64,000 bases of DNA. Source: Saussurea involucrata (taxonomy: Eukaryota; Streptophyta; Magnoliopsida; Asterales; Asteraceae). Shown here piece after piece: positions 23,311 through 34,739 of this stretch; position 1 is the first letter of the stretch, and each line of letters starts with the position of its first letter. The notes under the pieces were generated by a model. That model had not been told where the DNA came from and did no database searches. It saw only the letters and a list, made by a program, of their open reading frames with translations. Made by a program: the position numbers and the translations under genes. The stretch is from positions 42,136,850 to 42,200,849 of the forward strand of contig CM066321.1 of NCBI GenBank assembly GCA_033807775.1, read 5' to 3'.

Positions 23311-26300
23311 CCAACTTACCCACCAAGAAAAGGAATATTTTCTCATCAAGTGCCTTGGTGAATAAGTCTGCAAGCTGATATTCAGTGGATACAAAGTGCA
23401 TTTCGATTGTGCCATGTTCAACATGATGCTTCAGAAAGTGGTAATGGATATCAATATGCTTTGTTTTTTAGTGCTGAACTGGATTGGCAGAGATGTCTAT
23501 GGCACTTTTTGAATAACATAAGATGGGTATCTTGTATATGTTGTGGCCATAGTCCTTTAGCTGAGTTTTCATCCACAGAACTTAGGAGCAACAGCTAGCA
23601 GCAGCAACATATTCAGCTTCTGCTGTAGATGTGGACACACAGTTCTGCTTCTTCGAAGTCCAGTTGACTAGTTTACCTCCCAGGAATTGACAACTCCCAG
23701 AGGTGCTTTTTCGATCAAGCTTGCATCCTCCATAATATGAATCTGTGTATGCCTTAAGACCAAAGCCAGAGTTCTTCGGATACCAGAGCCCAAGATTTTT
23801 GGTCCCTTTAAGGTATCTGAAGATCCATTTTACAGCGATATAGTGGGATTCCTTTGGGTTAGCTTGATATCTTGCACAGAGGCATGTGGCATACATTATA
23901 CCAGGCCTACTTGCGGTTAAGTATAACAGAGACCCAATCATACCTCTGTAGATCTTACACTCTACAGATGTGCCATTTGGATCTGAGAATAATTTATTTC
24001 CAGTGGCCATTGGGGTCTTCATTACAGAGGCATCAGAGAGACTGAATTTTGAAAGTATGTCGGAGACATATTTAGCTTGATTTATAAAAATTCCCTCTGA
24101 TGATTGTTTTACTTGGAGTCCGAGGAAGAAGTTTAATTCTCCCATCATACTCATTTCAAACTCACTCTACATGAGTTTTTCAAAATCTTTGCATTGTTGT
24201 GCATTTGTAGACCCAAAAATAATGTCATCCACATAAATCTGTACAAGCAGAATCTCATCACCTTTTCGTTTGTAAAACAAAGTAGTATCGGTTGTACCTC
24301 TGTCGAATTCCTTATTGAGAAGAAAGGTTGAAAGTCTTTCGTACCATGCTCTTGGAGCTTGTTTCAGTCCATACAGAGCTTTGTCGAGGTAGTACACGTA
24401 TTTTGGGTACTTGGAACTTTCAAACCCTGGTGGCTGCTGGACGTATACTTCTTCTTGGATTTCACCATTCAGAAAAGCATATTTTACATCCATTTGAAAA
24501 ACTTTGAAGCCTCTGTGGGCTTCGAAGGCTAAGAAGATTCTTATTGCTTCGAGCCGTGCGACAGGGGCAAAAGTTTCATCGTAATCAATGCCTTCTTCTT
24601 GGCGATATCCCTTGGCCACCAATCTCGCTTTGTTTCTAATGACCACCCCATCCTCGTCCTTCTTGTATATGAAGACCCATTTTGTCCCTATTGCTTGTTT
24701 TCCTCGTGGCAGAGGTACTAGGGTCCGTACCTTGTTTCACTCAAACTCTAGAAGCTCTTCTTGCATAGCATCTACCCAGTTTGGATCATCTAGGGCTTCA
24801 GAGATTCTTTTTGGCTCGATCACACTGATGAAAGTTGTAAAGAAAGAAAAATTAGCAGTGGCTGATCTTGTCTTGACCTTTTCAGAAGGGTCGCCGATTA
24901 TAAGGCTTGGAGGATGGCTTTTCGTCCACTGTGTTGTTCTTGGAAGATGGTCATTTGAGTTATCCAGATGAACCTCTGTGGTTGCACACTGCGTTTCTGG
25001 TGCAACCTCTGTTGTAGATGGTACTTCTGTGCTTGTGCTTGGTTCTTCAGCTTGTGAGATTATTGGAATGATAGTTGGAATCTCTTATGAGGAAGTTGAG
25101 ATTGAATCCTCATTTTCCTTTGGTATTGGTTCATCTGTAGTGGCTGGAGTTGGTATTTAAGGAGCCTCTGTTGTTGAGTCTTTGGTCATATCTTCTGTTT
25201 GCTCCCCCTCAGCGCGTGCATCTGTATGATTCACAAAAGAGGATGAAGTATTTAATGGACCAGTTAGAGATATACCTGACTCCGTCTGGTTGTTAGAAGA
25301 TGTTTCTCCAGAGGCTCTGACGGCTCCAGTAGAGGGATCAATATCATCATGGAACATATCTTCAAATAGAAGATTTAAGTCTTCTGCTCTTGTCTTTGGG
25401 ATGCCAGAGGATTCCTTCTTTAGACCGAGTTCTGAACTGATTTGTTCAGAAGTCTTTTGAAAGAAATTGTCAAAAGACACATTGATGCTTTCTACAATGG
25501 TTCGTGACCGTAGATGATAAACTCTGTAGGCCTTAGAGGTGGCAGAGTATCCAATGAACTTGCCTTCATCTGCTTTCACCTCAAACTTTCCTTTTGCTTC
25601 TCTATCATTTAAGACAAAGCACTTGCATCCAAATACATGAAAGAACTTGATGTTTGGTCGCCTTTTGTTGATCAAATGATATGGTCTTTTGATGTGCCTC
25701 TTTACAATGGTTGATCGATTTTGGGTGTAGCAAGCGGTTGATACTGCTTCTGCCCAAAAATACATTGGTAATCCAGATGCTGTCAGCATAGTTCTTGCAG
25801 CCTCCACAAGCGTGCGGTTCTTTCGTTCAACCATGCCATTTTGTTGTGGGGTGCGTGCAGCAGAGAAGTTATGTGATATGCCTTCTTCTGTAAGATAGGC
25901 TTCAATGACAGAGTTTTTGAATTATGTGCCATTGTCGCTTCTTAGTTTCTGAATCCTGCACTCATACAGAACTTGGATTCTTTTCATTAAATTTATAAGA
26001 ATGTTTGGAACATCTGATTTCTTTCTAACAAATTCACCCATGTAAATCTTGAATATTCATCGATCAAAACAAGTATATATTTCTTGCCACCTAGGCTATG
26101 TGTAGCGATTGGACCGCAGAGGTCAACATGAAGCATGTACAGAGGCCTAGGGCAAGATACATCAGTCTTGCCTTTATGGGAAGCTCTTTTGAGTTTTCCC
26201 ATTTCGCAAGCAGAGCACAAATGATCTTTATTAAATTTAACATTTGGCAGACCTTTGACTAGATCAAGTTTAACAAGCTTATCTAAAGTATGAAAGTTTA

Positions 26301-26747
26301 GGTGGCAGAACCTGTTATCCCATAACCAGGCTTCTTCGCTTTTATTGGCAACAAGGCAGAGCTTGTCTTCCTTGTTCTTGGCACAGAAGTTCATGAGGTA
26401 AAGATTGCCTCTTCGTTCGGCTCGCAGAAGTTCGACTCCTGTGTCCTCACCTTGTAGAGAGCAGAAGGTTCTTTTGAACATTACGGCGAAACCCGTATCG
26501 CAGAGTTGGCTAACACTGAGAAGATTGTGCTTAAGGCCATCCACATATGCAACTTTGCATACGGTTATGTTTTCCTTCTTGATGACTCCGTAGCCTTTTA
26601 TATACCCCTTTTTGTTGTCACCAAAGGTCACAGATTCTCCATCGAGTTTATCTTTGTAGGAGGATAGTAGACCTCTGTCGCCAGTCATGTGCCGCGAGCA
26701 TCCGGAGTCAAGATACCAGATTGGTACATACTGCTTCTGCAAGACAA
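23311..26747 (-). pseudogene. pol: R4 pol (protease, integrase, RT, RNase H), decayed
   Basis: This encoded the copia enzymes in the usual order. Protease has WYLDSGCSRHMTG near 26700. A GAG-pre-integrase region carries the HHCC zinc motif (HNRFCHLNFH-like, CSACEMGK) at about 26400-26190. The integrase core lies at 26140-25800. A frame change near 26000 and a TAA at 25922-25924 directly after DNGT break it; the same TAA is in R9. RT is at 24646-23900 with YVDD (LVQIYVDDIIFGSTN), and TAG replaces CAG at about 24167. RNase H is at 23760-23311 (AYTDSYYGG, AEAEYVAAA), with a TAA at about 23582. A Thr/Ser/Glu-rich linker separates integrase from RT. Confidence 0.9.
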
Positions 26748-29700
26748 TCAGAGAGTTTTAGGTACCCGTATCCAAATGGGTCCAGGTTTGTTAGGGGTCT
26801 TCAATTTTGCCTTAGCATTCTTGGGTTTGGTTTTAGCTTCTTTTGAAGAACCATTTTGTTTCTTCTTACCCTTGAATTTAGTATTCTTTTTGGGTGTAGA
26901 GAGGAAACAGTGTGGACTTGAGAAGTGTTGGCTTAATTGACGCATGAGATGAAAGCAATGACAATAATAAATGTGCGAAGAGATTTGCTTGAACTTTTCA
27001 TTGAAAACATTAAATGGGGGCACAGAGGCATTACATTCTATCCTAACATTTGACTTCCTATTACAAGAAGACCTATGTAAGCCAGATTGTTGTTTGCAAA
27101 ATCCTTTGTTGAGAGTAGCCTTCTGTGGACCCCTTCTGTGGTGAATTTCTGCAGGTTTCACTGTCACAGAAGAAAAAGATTTGTTATTTTCAGCCCATTT
27201 ACCCTTCTGTTGCCATGTTAGTTTTTCTTTAATAGGCCTTAAGGGTTTTGAGGTCTTTGAGAGGACGTTTTCTTTTGTTGTTTGATCTTCTCAAGCTCAA
27301 GAGAGGTTTTGGCTTGTATACACATGTCTAAAAAATCTGGATAGATAGGAACTCTTGTGATTTTCTCCTTGGGAGGAATAGTTCTGTTAAGAACTCCAGA
27401 GGGTAGTTTAAAATCCTTTGAGTCACAAGGTACTATCTCTGACTTAGAGTCAGTCTCAGATTCGTCAGAGGATGAATCGTCCTCAAATACAGAGGTTGAG
27501 TCACATAGTTCTCTTTCGACAGAGGCTGGACTTTCAGAGCATGTGCCATACTCGCTTTCTTCCTTTCTTTCAGGGATATCTTCTAAGTCAACAGAAGTTT
27601 TCGTCGAGGATTCCTCAGAGAGATTTTGGCCATTATTGAAAGTATTGGGGCATTCATAAAAGTTGTTTTCACCGATTTCCAATAACTCCTCTTTAGAAAT
27701 ACGAGACAGTTTTTCTTCTGTGAAGCAGGCAAGAACTCAAGTTCCTCTGCCGATCTTTAAGTCTCGGGTTCACCAAACTTGAAGATTCCTATCTGATCTT
27801 GTGTTTTCAGATATTTCTTAGGTTTGGATGCTCTTTTGACAGAGGCTGATGATGGTAGATCAGTGTTTTCAATCCACACATTTACCATCTTCAGAGGTTT
27901 CTTTCTGTGAGGTTCATCAGAGACTTTTCGCCTTTTGCTTACAGATAGTAAATTTGGAAAACAGGGTTTTCTTATACTTCCAATATGAAATAGAGACGAC
28001 AGAGATTTGTTTATTTTGTTTCCCGTGTATGGATCTATATCACAGAAGCCAATTCCCCGTCTCCCTATTTGTGTATTAATTTTCTCGTACACCTTCTGTG
28101 CATCTTGATATTTCTTAATTAACAGATATCTTCTCAGTAAATCTTGATAGAGGACTTCTCTTTCCTTTTGAAAATAATTTTTAAGAGCTAGAACATTCAT
28201 TCTGTCGCTCTCAGCGTCCAAAAGTTCTTTAGATTTTGCTTTTAAGGCAGAGTTAAGTTCAGAAATCTTTTCTTTCAGAGGATTTAGGTGTTTGTTCCAG
28301 TTTGTTTCAATTTCTTCCTTTTCTTGAAAGATTTTAGCCTTTTCTTGAGTGAGAAGTCTAGCTTCTCTCTCAAAGAAGGTAAGCTTCTTCTGAACACTTT
28401 CGCAAGTCTTTTTAAGTTATGTGTATTCAATGTTAAGTTTAAGCAAATCAGCTTCTGCTTGATTAGTTTAAGAGTCAGAAGTGGATACCTCACTATCGGA
28501 GTTGGAGCTGACCTCTGCCATGCCACAGAACAGGGCGTTCTTCTTTTCTCCTTCGTCAGAGGATGTATCTGACTGTCAGTTTTCTTGATTCACCATGAGT
28601 GACTTCTGAGCATAATATTCTGCTTTCTTTTTGTAGAAATCAGAATCCCTCTGAGGACGGTTTGATTTGCTCCTGCATTCATTGGCGTAGTGGCCTGGCT
28701 TACCGCAATTGTAACATCATTGGTTCTGTGGAGCGTTGCCTGCTTTGTCATCTGACCTCTGTCGGAAACCACCTCTGTCATTCCTGTCATTCGACCTCTA
28801 TTGGTCGACACCACTGTCGTTCTTGTCATTTGACCCTTCTCTTCAACGATCATCTCTTCCGTAGCGTTTATTACCAGACTTCTTCTGATATCCTCTGCTG
28901 AATTCTCTTGTCAAAAGAGCTAACGATTTAGCTATAGAGGCCATAGTTGCCTCCTCTTCTTCCACCACCTCCCCCTCTTCACTGTCAACGATCAAGGTCT
29001 TCTTCTTCTTCTCCTTTTCTTCCACAACTTTCTCCTTCTTCGGTTTTCTTTAGCTTATGTAGCCTTACTAACCAGCGCAAGAGGTGCACTGATTTGAGCT
29101 TTTGATTGTGGAATTTGAGGCTCTTGGGCTGCCAACGTTCCATAGAGATCTGACAGAGTCCAGGAGTCTAAGTCCTGATTTGTTTGCAGAGACATAGACA
29201 ACTGGAGCCATTCTTCATTGAGACTCTTTAGGAACATGACATTGTTCTCCTCAGAAGTTCTGTGGATTCCGAACTTCTTGCACTTGTTGATTAGAGAGTT
29301 GAACCGATCATATGTTGACTGTAGAGATTCTGTCGGTGGAGCTTTGAATGCGTAGTACTCGTTGATGCATTGGGCTCTGCGGTTTTTCTGAGTTTTGGCC
29401 CCACCCTCCAGTTGTTTTTCCAGTTCCTTCCACCGATCGTATGCAGATTCACACGCATCTAGGGATTGGAAAAGGTCATTGGGTATGGCCATGATCAGAA
29501 GTCTCTTAGTCTTCTGAGTAACTTCATATTTTGCCCAATCAGGATCTGACCACTTGTCCTTGGTCTTTGGTTTCTCGTGCTCAGGGATTTCTGGAGTGTC
29601 GTCTGTGGCAGGTACACGGGGTACTGTGATCATTGGAACGAAAGGAGGATTGTTGATATAGTAGACGAGTTCTTTGTCAGTACCCTCGAAGAATTGAATC

Positions 29701-29792
29701 ATTCGTATCTTCCACTGAGGGTACTCATCTCTGAGTAGTGTGGGTGGCTTGGTTAAAGAATCATCGGTGAAGAAGTTGTTTGTGTTTGTCAT
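26748..29792 (-). pseudogene. gag: R4 gag, decayed
   Basis: This encoded the particle protein of a Sirevirus. The start is ATG 29792 (MTNTNNFFTDDSLTKPPTLL). The N-terminal and capsid domain spans 29792-29055 (YPQWKIRMIQFFEG, LEGGAKTQKNRRAQ, MFLKSLNEEWLQL). A Glu/Lys tract and an Arg/Asp/Ser-rich region precede one intact CX2CX4HX4C zinc knuckle at 28717-28676. The long C-terminal half (28526-26748) is predicted coiled coil followed by Ser/Asp/Glu-rich sequence. It ends in a WIRVP-type motif and TGA, with pol continuing in another frame. Several frame breaks exist. The first knuckle found in R9 is absent here. Confidence 0.88.
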
Positions 29793-30065
29793 TTTGAAAG
29801 AGGTTGAGAAGATGAACAGTAAACTTTCAGAAGATGAAGTGGATGTTTCGAATGGTGTTTATAAACTTAAAACCTTTTGAACAATGCACCAAAATGGAGA
29901 TTTAACCGAAGTAACAGACTGTAAGTTTACCAAAGCCGAACAGGTCGATAATGGCAGAAAAACATAGGTTGTCTTGAAATAAGTGAAGAACAGGTTAAAA
30001 TTACTCCAGGTTTCTACCAAAAATCATTGTAAGTGAGGATCTCTTGATATGGAAAATCAAGAACC

Positions 30066-30077
30066 GCTCTGATACCA
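30066..30077 (-). other. R4 primer-binding site (initiator Met tRNA)
   Basis: The minus strand reads TGGTATCAGAGC two bases inside the 5' LTR. It is complementary to the 3' end of plant initiator tRNA-Met, the usual primer for copia elements. Confidence 0.9.
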
Positions 30078-30079
30078 AT

Positions 30080-30125
30080 TGTTGGTTCCTGTTTTGCTTA
30101 ACAATGATGATTCTATCTAATAGTT
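30080..30125 (-). repeat. R4 5' LTR, U5-terminal piece
   Basis: The first 46 bp on the plus strand (TGTTGGTTCCTGTTTTGCTT) match the visible start of the R9 5' LTR at 63938. The LTR is interrupted here by R6; TAGTT at 30121-30125 is the left copy of the R6 target duplication. The rest of this LTR is at 41200-41897. Confidence 0.9.
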
Positions 30126-30197
30126 TGTTAGGGTCGTTTTATGTTGAATTAAAGTTCAGGGTTTAAATTGTAATTATTTATTTTGAGCCTAGTTAGT

Positions 30198-31166
30198 TGT
30201 TGGTCCCGAAGGCCTATACAAGTTTGTAGAAGGGGGGGGGGGGGGTTGAATACAAACACACAGATTTTACTTTTCTAAATTGTTTATTGATAAATCATTA
30301 ACAATTTATAGCTTGTTGCGGAAACAAGATTAAGGATAAACCTAAATCTAAACAAGTTGGAACACTAAGGTTTCTTGCACTAAGAGAGATAAGGAAATTA
30401 CTAATAATAACCTATCTTGAGATAAGAGATTTGAACTTGTCTAGAGTTAGCAAGTTACTTCAAATGAAGTGAGTTCATCTCTTTATATACCGCATGCATT
30501 TAATGCAAGTCAGTATATACTTTATACGTGTCATCAGCTGGTTGGTTGCATGTCATTGACCTTGGTTGACAACCTTAGTAGCCGCATGGATGAACAGTGT
30601 AGTATCAGAGTGGTTGTACGATTTCAGTTATTCGGAGGTTCTTTTCTGACATTTCGTACGGAGTCGTGCAAGGGTGGATAAGACAAAAGTACTTTGTACG
30701 GAGGACTTCATGATCATCTTTCGTTGATTCAGCGATCTATCATTTCATATCAGCGAATGATAGAGTTCAGCGATAGCTGAAGTCTTGTACTTGATACTTC
30801 ACGTTGAGTGGACAAATCTGAGTCTTCGCTGATCCGCATCAGTTCATTAGGAGACTTGTCTCTGGTTCTTGAGCTTGATATTTGACTTCAGCGTAGAACC
30901 TTTGTTGACGTGAAACTTGTTTTCAGGAATCATAAGTAAACAACTAACTTATCAGCGATCATCATAATGACTGAACAGACTCAGAGCATTTATGGTGAAC
31001 AGTTTCGCTGAATGTTTAACTTAAAGGGCGAGAGTTCCTATCAGCGGTACTGGAAGATCTTAGTACTTATCAGTGATAGTGAAACTATGATACATATTGT
31101 TTACTTACAATTTTCACTAAGTATAAGAGAGGGTCATTATCAAATCACTGAGGGTTTGGATCAACA
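30198..31166 (-). repeat. R7 3' LTR (969 bp)
   Basis: The plus strand starts TGTTGGTCCCGAAGGCC and ends GGTTTGGATCAACA. A run of 14 G (30232-30245) lies 34 bp from the left end. ATCAGCGA-type words recur at 30730-31080. Confidence 0.92.
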
Positions 31167-31180
31167 ATCTCCCCCTATTT
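31167..31180 (-). other. R7 polypurine tract
   Basis: The minus strand reads AATAGGGGGAGAT directly before the 3' LTR (TGTTGATCC). It primes plus-strand synthesis, and its position fixes the orientation of R7. Confidence 0.85.
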
Positions 31181-31495
31181 GATTATGACATAGCAACAGA
31201 GAAAATTGCTATTTAATGAAAACATAAGGATAAAAAGAACTCATAAAATATTTGTCCCTTTTACTGTTTTCTGGGATCTTTTCAGTACTGATGGAGTAAA
31301 GTACATTCGTTGAAATCTTTCTTTTAAAACTTTGAATCAGGATACAAAGAGAAATGGAAAGATTACAAGTACAAGCGAAATAAATTACAAGTTCAAAAGG
31401 ATAACTGATAAAATAGATGAAAGAGGCGATCCTATCAGCTTACAGAGGTTCTTCCTTAATGAGAAGTTCATCAAGGGTCTTTTCAGTGGGATCAT

Positions 31496-33897
31496 TCAGT
31501 CAGGAACCGTTACACCTCGTTTTCTTTTGTTCAGCGCTTCTTCAAAAATCAAAGGTTTTAGGTGTCGTGTCTGAATGTGTTTTCTGAAGTCACACCAGTA
31601 GATGAGATCTCTGAGCTGTTCGATTGGAGTGATTGGAAGCTCAGCGATCCATTGAAAACATTTACGTCCGTCGTAGTCGAGAAAGAATATTCCATAAGGA
31701 TTACTGATGACTTTACCAGGGACGAAAAGTTCACATGGTGGCAAAGAAATGTCAAGGGCAGATAGATCAGGGTCAGGACCAAGCACTTCAGCGCGAGAGA
31801 AACCAATTCTAGTTTCATTTCGTATGACAGGACCTGAGTTTGAATCTTGACGTTTCTTCTTTGGAGAGGCCCTTTTTCTTTTCAGCTCAAGATCAGGAAG
31901 AGGAGGAATGTCCACACAAGAAGATATCAACTCGATCTGTCTGTTTATCAGCTTTTCGAAATGAACCCTGTACTTAGATTGTGATTTTTGGATAGCTAAC
32001 CTCATCTCCAGCCATTCAGAGAGACCATACCTTTTTACAGTGTCAGCGCGAAAGGTTTCAGATTGGCCATCTTCTCTGAAAAGTTTGATGTCAACAATAG
32101 GTACTCCGATAGAGGTTCTTCCAGAGATGAATACCTTGTTGATCTTCGCTGGACGATATCAGAAGTGTATTTTCTCTTTACACCATATTAGGGTGGTCTG
32201 AGAAACTTCAGTTTTCTTTTCCACGATCTTCTGGGCTTCTTCCCAAAGCTTTCGTTGGACTTGAATGGGAACACGTTTCAGCTTGGGGTCTTTGACAGAT
32301 TCTTGAGTAAGCTTGATGGCGTATTCTCTGTCTCTTTCTTCAGCTTCCTTTCTTTCAGCGATGAGGCGTTCAGCTCTGAGGTGTTCCTTGTATTCAGCTT
32401 TTGAAATTCTGAACTTTGGAGGAACTGAAGGCAGTTGATCATGCCTTAGAATGATTCACTGATCCTCGAATCGCTTTATTATTTCCTCTCTTTTCTTCTG
32501 TTCTTCTTCTCTTAGCTTTTGAGGAGCTAAGGAAGGTCTGTGTCTGTGTGAGAGAGTCTATTCTTCAGGTTCATCAGTCTCAGAGATCAAATCCAAGACT
32601 GGGATTATTTCTTCAGCGGCAGCTGGTATTATTGGTGAAGTCGCAGTTGTGGAGCCTTCAGCGATATCCTCAAACAGGGGAGAGGACTAGCTGAAACACA
32701 GCGATCTTACAAGTAAGAACTTGGGTAGAATCAGATAGAGAGAAAAATGTTCAAGTGTATAGGCTTGGGTAGAGGAACTGATAGTGTATGATAGAGGAGG
32801 GATGGAGTAAGAGATGTTTAGTGTACCTGACAAACCGGCATTTCAAGCAAGATCGTCAGATTGTCATTTTCAGCGACGCTTTTGCCTTTGCCTTTCTCAG
32901 CTCCAGAGGCTGAGGGCTTTGTCTTTGTCCGCTCCCCTGAAGGTTCATTTATCGAGATTCCCTTAAGAGCTTTGATCTTTGGAGCAGGTTTGACGATAAA
33001 GAAGTCATCGTCATCTTCGTCATCATCATCATCATTCTTTGGAGAAAAAGATGGTTCATTATCAGGGATGTCGACAACTTCATCATCTTCTGCTTCGGAT
33101 TCTTCAGCGTCTTCTTCGAGTTGCTCCCCCTCAGATACAGAGGCGAGCTTCTCGGTTCCCTCAGGGTGTTCATCTCCCTGAGGTCCAGTGGCTGCTTCAG
33201 CTTCAATAGTCTTCTCACCCTCTTCAGTGAAGGTGAGGTGTTCGTTCTTCTCTCCCCTGATAGATTCATCATGGGAATGGTCTTCAGCGCTCTTGGAAGG
33301 GTTTTCAGCGCTCTTCTCCCCCTCTTTTTCATGATGACTGGGGGAGGAATGGGTAGATTCAGCAGCGTTGGTAGGTTCTCTGTCTTTTTGGCCAGAGAGA
33401 CCTACACAAACTTCAATCTTTGCTAATCTGTCTTCAAGGCCAGAAATAGCAGGATTGGTCTTTTCCAGCTCTTTGCGATCCACCGTTGTGAAGTTTTCAA
33501 TTTCAGGGACGGGGTTAGGGGCAGGAGCATTTGCCTTGTGCAGCAGCTGTTCGATCATAGTCTTCATCGAACAAACGTCAGTCTTTACAGAGCTTAAGTC
33601 AGTCGTCAGAGTGTTGACATTTGTCTTCACAATAGACATATCTCCCTCTAGTGTTCCAACCGATGTCTTCAGCGTTGTAAATTCGCTGGACATGGACGAA
33701 ACTGAGCTTTTGAGAGAGGTGTAGTCTGTGTAGATATCAGCGAGCACCTTGGCGAAGTCGCTGAGAGTCTTGTCAAGCTGCTTCATGTCATCTGTGGAAG
33801 CCTTCTTCTCTACCACCGTTGTCAGCTTTTGAAGATTCTCTCCAGCGTTTGTTACAGCTGAAGAGTTGTTGGAGAGAGTGGTGGTGAGACCTGTCAA
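31496..33897 (-). pseudogene. R7 third ORF, 5' truncated
   Basis: This is the same ORF type as in R4, R6 and R9, but from a divergent family. The frame is open from the C19/inverted-LTR junction with no ATG, so the N-terminus is lost. A coiled coil spans 33897-33530 (SSEFTTLKTSVGTLEGDMS). A Glu/Ser/His-rich region and an Asp run (about 33020) follow. A GT-AG intron is possible at 32687-32826, where the frame otherwise stops; two stops lie beyond it near 32560 and 32457. The C-terminal region from 32005 has a basic cluster (LKRKRASPKKKRQ) and the module PYGIFFLDYDGRKCFQW. It ends at 31496. The function is unknown. Confidence 0.72.
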
Positions 33898-34519
33898 CCC
33901 CCCCCCCCCCCCCCCCTTCTACAAACTTGTATAGGCCTTCGGGACCAACAAGTGGTATCAGAGTGGTTGTACGATTTTAGATATTCGGAGGTTCTTTTCT
34001 GACATTTCGTACGGAGTCGTGCAAGGGTGGATAAGACAAAAGTACTTTGTACGGAGGACTTCATGATCAGCTTTCGTTGATTCAGCGATCTATCATTTCA
34101 TATCAGCGAATGATAGAGTTCAACGATAGCTGAAGTCTTGTACTTGATACTTCACGTTGAGTGGACAAATCTGAGTCTTCGCTGATCCGCATCAGTTCAT
34201 TAGAAGACTTGTCGCTGGTTCTTGAGCTTGATCTTCGACTTCAGCGTAGAACCTTTGTTGACGTGAAACTTGTCTTCAGGAATCATAAGTAAACAACTAA
34301 CTTATCAGCGATCATCATAATGACTGAACAGACTCAGAGCATTTATGGTGAACAATTTCGCTGAATGTTTAACTTAAAGGGCGAGAGTTCCTATCAGCGG
34401 TACTGGAAGATCTTAGTACTTATCAGCGATAGTGAAACTCTAATACATATTGTTTACTTACAATTTTCACTAAGTATAAGAGAGGGTCATTATCAAATCG
34501 CTGAGGGTTTGGATCAATA
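33898..34519 (-). repeat. R7 5' LTR, rearranged
   Basis: Positions 33955-34519 (565 bp) match 30602-31166 of the 3' LTR. Instead of the remaining 404 bp there is, on the plus strand, a C19 run (33898-33916), 34 bp that are the reverse complement of the LTR end (33917-33950), and AGTGGTATCAGAGTGG (33951-33966), which looks like a Met-tRNA primer site. The terminal CA is mutated to TA. Confidence 0.88.
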
Positions 34520-34727
34520 TTAGTGAACGGGTCATGGGCTTGTTAACCACGGGCCCGCCTTATATAATGTTGTTTAGCCTTAGAAAATAGGCTAGTTGTC
34601 TTTTTGCTTTCCTTTCTGTATTGTAAAACTCTCTAAAAGCATAATAGAGATGACCAGTTGAAATCGTATACTACATTGCTTATTTGTTTGATTTCATTGT
34701 TCATTGCATGGATCTGAGACTATCGAT

Positions 34728-34739
34728 TGGTATCAGAGC
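34728..34739 (+). other. R6 primer-binding site (initiator Met tRNA)
   Basis: TGGTATCAGAGC lies just after the 5' LTR, complementary to the 3' end of initiator tRNA-Met. Confidence 0.9.

Larger units (their letters stand above)
30198..34519 (-). mobile_element. R7: rearranged Sirevirus derivative inserted in the R6 LTR
   Basis: This minus-strand insertion of 4,322 bp has a perfect 5-bp target duplication (TTAGT). It comprises a full 3' LTR (30198-31166), a polypurine tract, the 3' part of a third ORF, and an abnormal 5' LTR (33898-34519) whose inner part is replaced by an inverted copy of the LTR end. gag and pol are absent. Because both outer ends and the duplication are normal, the rearranged molecule itself seems to have integrated. 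The matching 565-bp LTR parts differ at about 15 positions. Confidence 0.88.
30126..34724 (+). repeat. R6 5' LTR, split by R7
   Basis: The LTR consists of 30126-30197 and 34525-~34724. It starts TGTTAGGGTCGTTTTATG and ends near GGATCTGAGACT. It is interrupted by R7 with TTAGT duplicated (30193-30197, 34520-34524). The intact sister at 40922-41194 shows the uninterrupted sequence. Confidence 0.9.

Noticed and set aside
30198..31166. G14 run taken as a simple repeat or gap marker
   Set aside because: It lies at a fixed place in a normal 969-bp LTR with exact target duplications, so it belongs to the element; only the reverse-complement copy at 33898 is abnormal.
32861..33181. Plus-strand Ser-rich ORF
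   Set aside because: It is the antisense shadow of the Asp/Glu-rich part of the R7 third ORF (GAT/GAA codons read as ATC/TTC).
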